From Syncephalastrum monosporum B8922 (Eukaryota > Mucoromycota > Mucoromycetes > Mucorales > Syncephalastraceae): a stretch of DNA of 64,000 bases. The notes below the pieces were generated by a model, which saw only the letters and a program-made list of their open reading frames with translations, was not told where the DNA came from and did no database searches. The position numbers and the translations under genes were made by a program. Numbering within the stretch: the stretch's first letter is position 1; every line of letters begins with the position of its first letter. Shown here piece after piece: positions 57,966 through 64,000 of the stretch. The stretch covers positions 248,001 to 312,000 of the forward strand of contig JNEN01001256.1 of NCBI GenBank assembly GCA_000697355.1, given 5' to 3'.

Positions 57966-58735
57966 CTTATACTTTCAATATGCTGATCCCAACGTTTCCG
58001 GGAATTATGCGTGTCCATGCTGTCCTGGACACTTCAATGATTCGAACGAACTAGCAAGCCTTTTCGGTCAATGCACGAGGTCTATCTGCCCCAGGCGCAC
58101 CAACGGCAACAACAACCGACTCAAGATTCCCACTCAAGCGTTCCTTCTTGTGATGATTTACATCATGACCATGATACCATCAGTTCCGCCAGCTCTACCA
58201 CACAAAAACGGCAACACGATGAAACGCTCTCGATTGATGGTATCGTGTTTTCGCGACCATTTGGTTGTGAACGACGTCAACGCCTCCCAGATCTTTACCA
58301 GCTGCAGGAATCGATCAAAACAAAATGGAAGCACTCACTGGAGGAACACATACACTTGGCGTTAGCATCGACGTCTGTTCGTTTGTTGACTCGCGACAGT
58401 TTTCCCAATGATATCGCGAACTTCATCAGCTATGATGACTGGAACTCAATTGTCGATTCCCTTCAAGAAAAGTATGGCATTGAACGGCATCCAGTGCCAT
58501 TGAAATTCGTCAGCAACACATTGGCCATTGTCGATGATTTATTGGGCAAAAAAAATCAACCGGGAACAGGCAGATGCCAAGATGAAATTGCTGCCTTCAG
58601 AACCAAATCTTCACAAGTTTGCCAAGGCGCCGGGACAATTGATCATGAAGCTACCAAAACAGCCGCTAGAAGGAAACTTTGGCGAAGCTGAGCTTTGCTC
58701 ACGGTTTGTCGAGCCATTTGGCTGGAAGCTTTACG
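57966..58735 (+). pseudogene. Degenerate gene with C2H2-like finger, two frameshifts
   Basis: Reads ADPNVSGNYACPCCPGHFND-SNELASLF. It then shifts near 58065 into MHEVYLPQAHQRQQQ, so one zinc-ligand His position is Leu and the other lies across the shift. A long Ser/Asp/His-rich linker leads to DSFPNDIANFISYDDWNSIV and KYGIERHPVPLKFVSNTLAI. A second shift at the A8 run (58546-58553) continues as REQADAKMKLLPSEPNLHKF and NFGEAELCSRFVEPFGWKL before the similarity fades. The protein-like quality in shifting frames shows recent decay. I do not recognise the family; it may be a captured or element-encoded gene. Confidence 0.55.
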
Positions 58736-59431
58736 GTGTGAGACTGGTTTACCAGGCCACCATATCCACATATTTTTTTCCCTTTCTATTCTTCTTCTAC
58801 TTGCCTTTTTCCAATTTTCCTACCCAGTTGGGACATTTTGTGTCCACTTCCTACCCTTTTTGAACACCTTTCCCCTTTTGGTATTTTTGACCATCCACTT
58901 TTCAAAAGGATGGATTTTTTTCCATCCATTAACCTTTTGGATGGTTAACTTTTCTTCACTCCATCACCTTCTTGGATGGATACATTTCCTTTACCAATCA
59001 TATCTTATCCCTTTTCCCTTCACATATATTTTAGCAAATCTAGCAATTAGTATAAATACTTCTATAGTTTTTATTCAAAGACATCAGTCAATTGCAGATA
59101 CACAAATACAGCTCTATCTATCTTACCCTCAAGCTTATATTATCCTTTGCCTCCGTTGGAACAGCCTACTCCGTCGACAAACACAAGCCGCTACCTTTTA
59201 TTATCTCCACATTTACACAAGAGACGTAGAATTCCTCTTGTCTTTTATTTCTTTTTTTTCCCAAACTTGTAACATCAAGAGATACACTTTTCTCTTGAAT
59301 TTTCTCTTTTCTCTTTATTTTCTTTTTATTACCTTCCCGTACACGTTAAACACATAACTTGTGGTTTGACTGGTGCTCATTACAAAACCTCTATCACACA
59401 CACAATACCTTTTCTTACCCAAGAAAGCCAC
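58736..59431. other. CT/AT-rich region with a TATA-like promoter, possible solo LTR
   Basis: Begins TGTGAGACTGG directly after the broken gene and is strongly pyrimidine-rich. A TATAAATA sits at 59051-59058, with TCTATCTATC/CTTACC-like leader sequence after it. No coding signal is seen. An LTR is possible, but I found no partner copy. Confidence 0.35.
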
Positions 59432-59617
59432 CTACCACCTTAGTACCCTATCAACGGGAATAGGTCTCTCAGGAGGTTTATTCATTAGGAATTGAGTACG
59501 AGAACTTATTGTTTCGATCGCGAATAATTCTTCAACAACAACAAGGTCCATGGGCTCGACTCCGTTCTCATCAACAACACGTCCTTGACCATTTTCGTAA
59601 AAAAATTGTATGCTCAT
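59432..59617 (-). CDS. Short ORF with gene-like start, possible 5' exon of a mobile-element protein
   Basis: On the minus strand a CT-rich leader (59640-59675) precedes ATG 59617. The frame encodes MSIQFFYENGQGRVVDENGV, then EPMDLVVVEELFAIE and PERPIPVDRVLRW before a stop, 61 residues in all. An in-frame ATG lies five codons upstream. A GTACTA donor within the last codons could extend it, but no acceptor or further exon is evident. The acidic, polar N-terminus next to transposon remnants suggests a lost element gene. This is inference and no domain is visible. Confidence 0.35.
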   Translation of the reverse strand: MSIQFFYENGQGRVVDENGVEPMDLVVVEELFAIETISSRTQFLMNKPPERPIPVDRVLRW

Positions 59618-62048
59618 TTTGGATGTTTGCAAAATAAATTGGGTGAAGAGAGGGGAAAAAAAAGAAAAAGAACATGTGTTATTTTAGATAGTGACAACAT
59701 ATATGGATATACTGCTGGAAATAACAAAAAGAAAATAAGAAAAAAGCGCAATCAGGATGCGTGAGCAATAGAATTGGTCTTTTATACTGTACTCTGCTTC
59801 GTAGTGAAAGTTGTGACTAGCTATAGGCCAGTATGGACTTCACAACATGTAATTTCATGTAAGCCTCAGCTACCTTTTACAATAGACAAAAAAAAAAGAG
59901 TGAATCCATATCGTACACTAAACTTTCAGTAGACCGGTGCATACAGTCTAACATGAAAACTTCTTGTGTCGTCTTAAAGTTTGGTGCAACTTGATCTGAG
60001 TTGCATTATCTATTGTCCACTCGCCGCTTGAAACTACTATTGTGCATCTAAAGGGGTCCGACCACTATTTTGTTTGCACCAGAGCAATTGCAGTAAAGTT
60101 CTGCATCTAAATTCTTTTGCATACGGTCGTTCCTTTGACTTATACTGACTAATGGGTCCTCAGATGAACATATTTGGGGTATATCTGGACAGGCCTTTGA
60201 CCATGTTACTTTTAAATGGCTATAATAAACGCTGCTATGATATCTTTGTATCTTATCTAATGGGTGCCATCCATAGGTCCGACATTCACGGGAGTCCCTA
60301 ACCCTTCCTATTTTGCGCCTACCTGCGTTGTTCGCAGGAAACATCGATATATGCTTTCATGATGATGCAGTAGATATACATATTGGACTCCGTTGTAGTT
60401 CTCGCCCATCTTGATGGTAGCCAGTAGTCACATAACGTTTACGCGTACAACCATGGAGTAGAAAATTTATTACTGCTTATACTTCGTGTTACGGCCCTGT
60501 ACCGAGCTTGCTGCTTTGCTTCTTAGCCTATTCGCTCTGCTAATGATTTGATTTGCAATGTATCATTCTGCTGGCGAATGGGAGAACATCCATGTCGGCA
60601 ATGAAAGTACAATATGCAAGTCTAGTGCCTTTATATGTTCGTCGAAGTCTGTTGGATCAAGACCAAATTGCTATTTATTCTCACACAAGGTGCTAGTCTT
60701 GAGGCGTCTATTGCATTCCAATTCATATCTTAAGAACGTGTTATATTTTGACGACGCAGCCTACCATAAGATTTCCCAAGGATTTCTGTTATAGTGAATG
60801 GGTGAACTCAAGTTATCTCGAATAGGTCAATGGTAGATTCAAAAAGTCGGCTCCTATTTCCTGCAAAAATGCTGTACCAGGAGCGTAGTAATGTGATTGC
60901 ATAATGGCCTGAAAGGACCATTGTGCCTGTGCAATGGGTAGGAATACCAACTCGCTCTGCTCGAAGAACTAATCGGATTGTACCGTTCTCCAGTCAGCGC
61001 TTAGAAAGGAAAAAAGACAAGCTTCGACAGATGATGCAGCCTCTGCGCCACAATTTCTGAGCTTGCTTCCTGTCTTTGATAAAAAGACTCTTCCCTATAA
61101 TATCGACTTGTATGTGAAACTAAGATTCCGAGTGGTCAAAAAGCTACTCACATCACTCATACATTGATCACAGGGGCATCCAATGGCAATATTCTATGGC
61201 GAGGGTTCATAGTACAGTCTTCTTGATATTCTGTATGGGCGATGCGGCGGTGGCATCCATAAATGGCAATCTTGGTAACATGATCTCATACAGAATTTGT
61301 CCGTACCTCACTGTGTGCTCCTGAAAATAGACATGTGTGAGTATATGGCTGCCGTGTGGCGTCTGGTTTGTTCTTTTTACCTTTTAAAAGCCATAGAGAC
61401 GCTCAGCCTCATAGGATGTTGCAGAAAGTATAAGGCTGTGTGTAAAATAGAAGTATCTCTGTCTTCCTTCATACGCTTTCTTTCTCAGCTTGTACTTCGC
61501 TGCTGGCGAATTTTCACTCTCTTTGCTTGAGGTAGTGACGCAAATATATATATCGTGCATGCGCAATGCGTGCCATGATTGGGCGCGCCACCGTGTACCA
61601 TTGACAGCCATGCGTCTGCGGTGGCCACACCGTAGTTGGTGTGGACATACCTATAGCATTTTCGTTTATTAGCATTGGCGAAACCCCATATTCCTCTTTT
61701 CAAGCGTCAATTTCGTTAATTACAAAACAGAATTTGGTAAAAAGTCTTATCGAAGCGATTAGGCGCCTCAAATATATTTCAATTAAAGTTGAAGAGTGGT
61801 CTCCAGATGTGGAACCCAAACGGGAGTTTTACGCTGTGTAAAAAAATAAAAAAAAAAGGCGCTCGCGTGACACGAGAAGAAAAAGGTGTCGGTTGCTCCG
61901 CTCCATATTGTATTCCATGTTTTCGATTGCTTGATTTGCTGGCCCTTCTTTGTAAACGTTCGAGCTCTTCTTCTTTCTTCACCTCTTCGTCTTTCTTTCT
62001 CCTACAAACTTCTTTTCCCCCTCCTCGCCTTGATCTCTTCCATCCCTG
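59618..62048. other. 2.4-kb gene-poor region
   Basis: AT-rich DNA with many short frames on both strands and no domain signals. The CT-rich segment 61965-62045 is the leader of the aspartic protease gene. Confidence 0.5.
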
Positions 62049-63574
62049 ATGCGCCTGCTGTCCAGCCTTTGCTTGGTGGCGCTCGTGAGCCAGATCACGC
62101 TCGCACAGGAACCATTCACTGTGGCTTTCTCTCGAAATGAAAACGGCAAATTGGCGCGGTTGCGACGGTCCGTGCTGTCCAAGAAGCGCCAAGACGCATC
62201 GACGCCTGTATACAACGCCGATGGTCGAGAGTTCTTAATAGAGGTGGCTATCGGCACGCCGCCACAGAAATTCAATGTCACGCTGGATACGGGCAGGTAA
62301 GAAAAAAAACAGAAAGATGGGCTTTCATTGTTGCACCACACATGAAAACAAATGGGGAAATCTAAATATATATACTTTACAACGAAATCAGTGGAACATT
62401 GTGGGTGCCTTCGACGGATTGTCCTACAACGAGCTGCCCGAACGAGCGATTTGATGCGAGCAAGTCGTCGACAGTCAACAAGACCTCGACGGCATTCTCG
62501 ATGCAGTATGGTATCGGCAGCCTTAACGGAACGTATGCGCGGGATACGGTCTCAATTGGCAATTTGTCGGTGCCGGATCAAGTGTTTGGTTTGGCCACAA
62601 CGACCGCGGACTTGCTTACCAGTAGTGGCGGCGCAAGCTCCACCTCAGAGGACTACAGCAACGGTATCCTTGGATTGGCGTTCCCAGGTATCAACGCGGT
62701 GCGCGGGTACGCTATGGACGTGCCATTCGTGGCAAACCTGATTAGCAACAAGGTGATCAAAGACCCAGTATTTTCGATTTACCTCAACAGCCAGTTCAGC
62801 TACGGCTATTCGGGCGGTGAGATCACGTTTGGCGGCTCGGATGCCTCGAAATACACGGGCGAGATCTCCTACGTGCCCGTGACACCCTACAACGTGCAAA
62901 TGCCGAACGGCACGCTCGCCGAGAGCTACATATACTGGACCGTCGTCGGCACCGGCATCGATGTGGGCTCAACCAAGATCAGCCTCGGTGCCTCGAACGC
63001 CGCCGGCTTTGTCCTCGACACCGGCACGACCCTGACCTACACCCCGCTCTCGACCGCAAAAGCCATTGTGCAGGCCGTGGCGAGCAAGGCGTCGGACGTG
63101 ACGTTCGATCCGCTCCAGGAGCTGTTCTTTGTCGACTGCGGGCTAGGCAAGAACACCAACACGACCGTCGATTTCTCAATTGCCACCAGCCTGTCGTCGA
63201 GCGACTCGCTCAAGGTCAGCGTACCCGTGCGCGAGCTTGTGATCCCGATTGACGCACTGCAGCCCGAGGACGCGACCAAGTGTGTATTTGGCATTGCGCC
63301 CTTGCCATCCACGACGGGCCTGGAGCACGTCGATTTCATCCTAGGCGAGTCAACGGTGCGGTCGCTCTATCTCGTACACGATATGGCCCAGCACCGTGTC
63401 GGCATCGCATCCGCCAAGTTGACGCAGACCAATGGCAGCGCGACCTCGGCGGGTGGCAAGACTTCGGGCGGCAAGGGAGGATCTTCCTCGTCTGCGGAGA
63501 ACGCAGCCAGCGCGCTGGTGCATTCAGGGTGGTCTGTGGCGGCTGTGGCGGCTCTCTTGATGGTCTTTATTTAA
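62049..63574 (+). CDS. Secreted aspartic protease (pepsin family A1), probably GPI-anchored
   Basis: Two exons (62049-62296, 62392-63574) give 476 residues. A signal peptide (MRLLSSLCLVALVSQITLA) is followed by a propeptide ending at KKR48, a Kex2-type site. The mature enzyme has both catalytic motifs: FNVTLDTGSGTLWVPS (Asp80, restored across the intron) and GFVLDTGTTLTYTP (Asp292). The flap Tyr is in FSMQYGIGSLNGTY. The C-terminus is Gly/Ser-rich and ends in a hydrophobic stretch (HSGWSVAAVAALLMVFI) with no charged tail, as in GPI-attached yapsin-like proteases. The expected location is cell wall or plasma membrane, with roles in wall remodelling or nutrient proteolysis. The intron interrupts the DTG codon region. 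Confidence 0.95.
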
Positions 63575-63904
63575 ACAAACTACTTGTACTATTTTATATC
63601 ATCGTCTTAATATATACCTGAAACAAGGCAACTTTCTTCCTTATTTTGAGCTGCCCTTCGGTGCGATTACATCGTGCTATAGCAAATTGATGATGGAGGC
63701 ATGGTTCCCAGTATTTCTTTGGCAATCTTTGTTTTACCCGACCTTCACATATATAAAAAGAGAGACAGCGACAGCGACAGCGACAGAGAGAGAGAGAGAA
63801 AGAGAGAGCAACCATGGACAATTCAACCGAGACACTGTTTTCTGGGACGGTATAGGACGCAGGGTTTATATTTTTCGGTTCCTTTTTCGATTTTTCAGGA
63901 CTGT
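63575..63904. other. Intergenic region between convergent genes
   Basis: Contains a GACAGC hexanucleotide run and a GA-rich tract (about 63762-63805). No gene seen. Confidence 0.5.
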
Positions 63905-64000
63905 TCATTCATCTTCTGCTACGACAAAGCCAGCTTCGCGTGCCAAGGAGGTCTCGACGAACTTCTCAGCCAACTCGACATTGGCAGCCAGAATACCCTG
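63905..64000 (-). CDS. C-terminus of an unidentified gene (continues past the window)
   Basis: The minus-strand frame entering at the window edge encodes the final 31 residues, beginning QGILAANVELAEKFVETSLA and ending AREAGFVVAEDE before TGA at 63907-63905. Codons are strongly biased like the confident genes, which supports a real coding exon. The piece is too short to assign a family. Confidence 0.55.
   Translation of the reverse strand, partial: QGILAANVELAEKFVETSLAREAGFVVAEDE

Noticed and set aside
57784..58365. Long plus frame starting inside the candidate LTR
   Set aside because: Its first part is CT-rich LTR-like sequence and its last part is out of frame with the better protein signal. 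Only the middle belongs to the pseudogene.

Overview
This window looks like nuclear DNA from an early-diverging filamentous fungus, most likely Mucoromycota and probably Mucorales-like. The evidence is genes split by many short GT-AG introns (about 45-160 nt), pyrimidine-rich leaders directly before many start codons, fungal-specific genes such as MDM34 and an alpha-arrestin, an animal/plant-type O-GlcNAc transferase, and decayed Ty3/gypsy and Tc1/mariner debris. Species assignment is inference.

Layout. 1-2 kb: the end of a 2OG-Fe(II) oxygenase and a secreted thaumatin-like protein. 2-6.8 kb: gene-poor. 6.8-12 kb: a rhodanese+PTP MAP-kinase-phosphatase-type gene converging on MDM34 (ER-mitochondria tether). 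12-23.7 kb: a gene-poor, repeat-rich stretch with decayed retroelement pieces, two diverged 145-bp direct repeats, a 19-bp minisatellite, several very small candidate genes and one unknown membrane protein. 23.7-29.4 kb: a SWT1-type PIN nuclease and a SNAPC4-type Myb protein that diverge from a 237-bp intergenic region, then a HOY1-type homeodomain protein. 31.9-42 kb: a single-membrane-span protein, a PH-domain protein, the PP1 catalytic subunit, a short-chain dehydrogenase and a low-complexity protein of unknown function. 44.5-49.3 kb: a very large Q-rich O-GlcNAc transferase. 51.2-55.9 kb: an alpha-arrestin and a RING + tandem-BRCT protein resembling BRCA1. 56-59.6 kb: a transposon graveyard. 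62-64 kb: a GPI-type secreted aspartic protease and the tail of one more gene.

Functional themes. The intact genes are mostly single housekeeping or signalling genes rather than a cluster. Phosphorylation control (PTP, PP1), nutrient/trafficking signalling (alpha-arrestin, OGT, PH protein), nuclear RNA and transcription control (SWT1, SNAPC4, homeodomain) and DNA-damage signalling (BRCA1-like) sit side by side. All multi-exon models were assembled by hand from splice consensus and reading-frame continuity. Exon edges are therefore predictions, with the BRCA1-like linker being the least certain.
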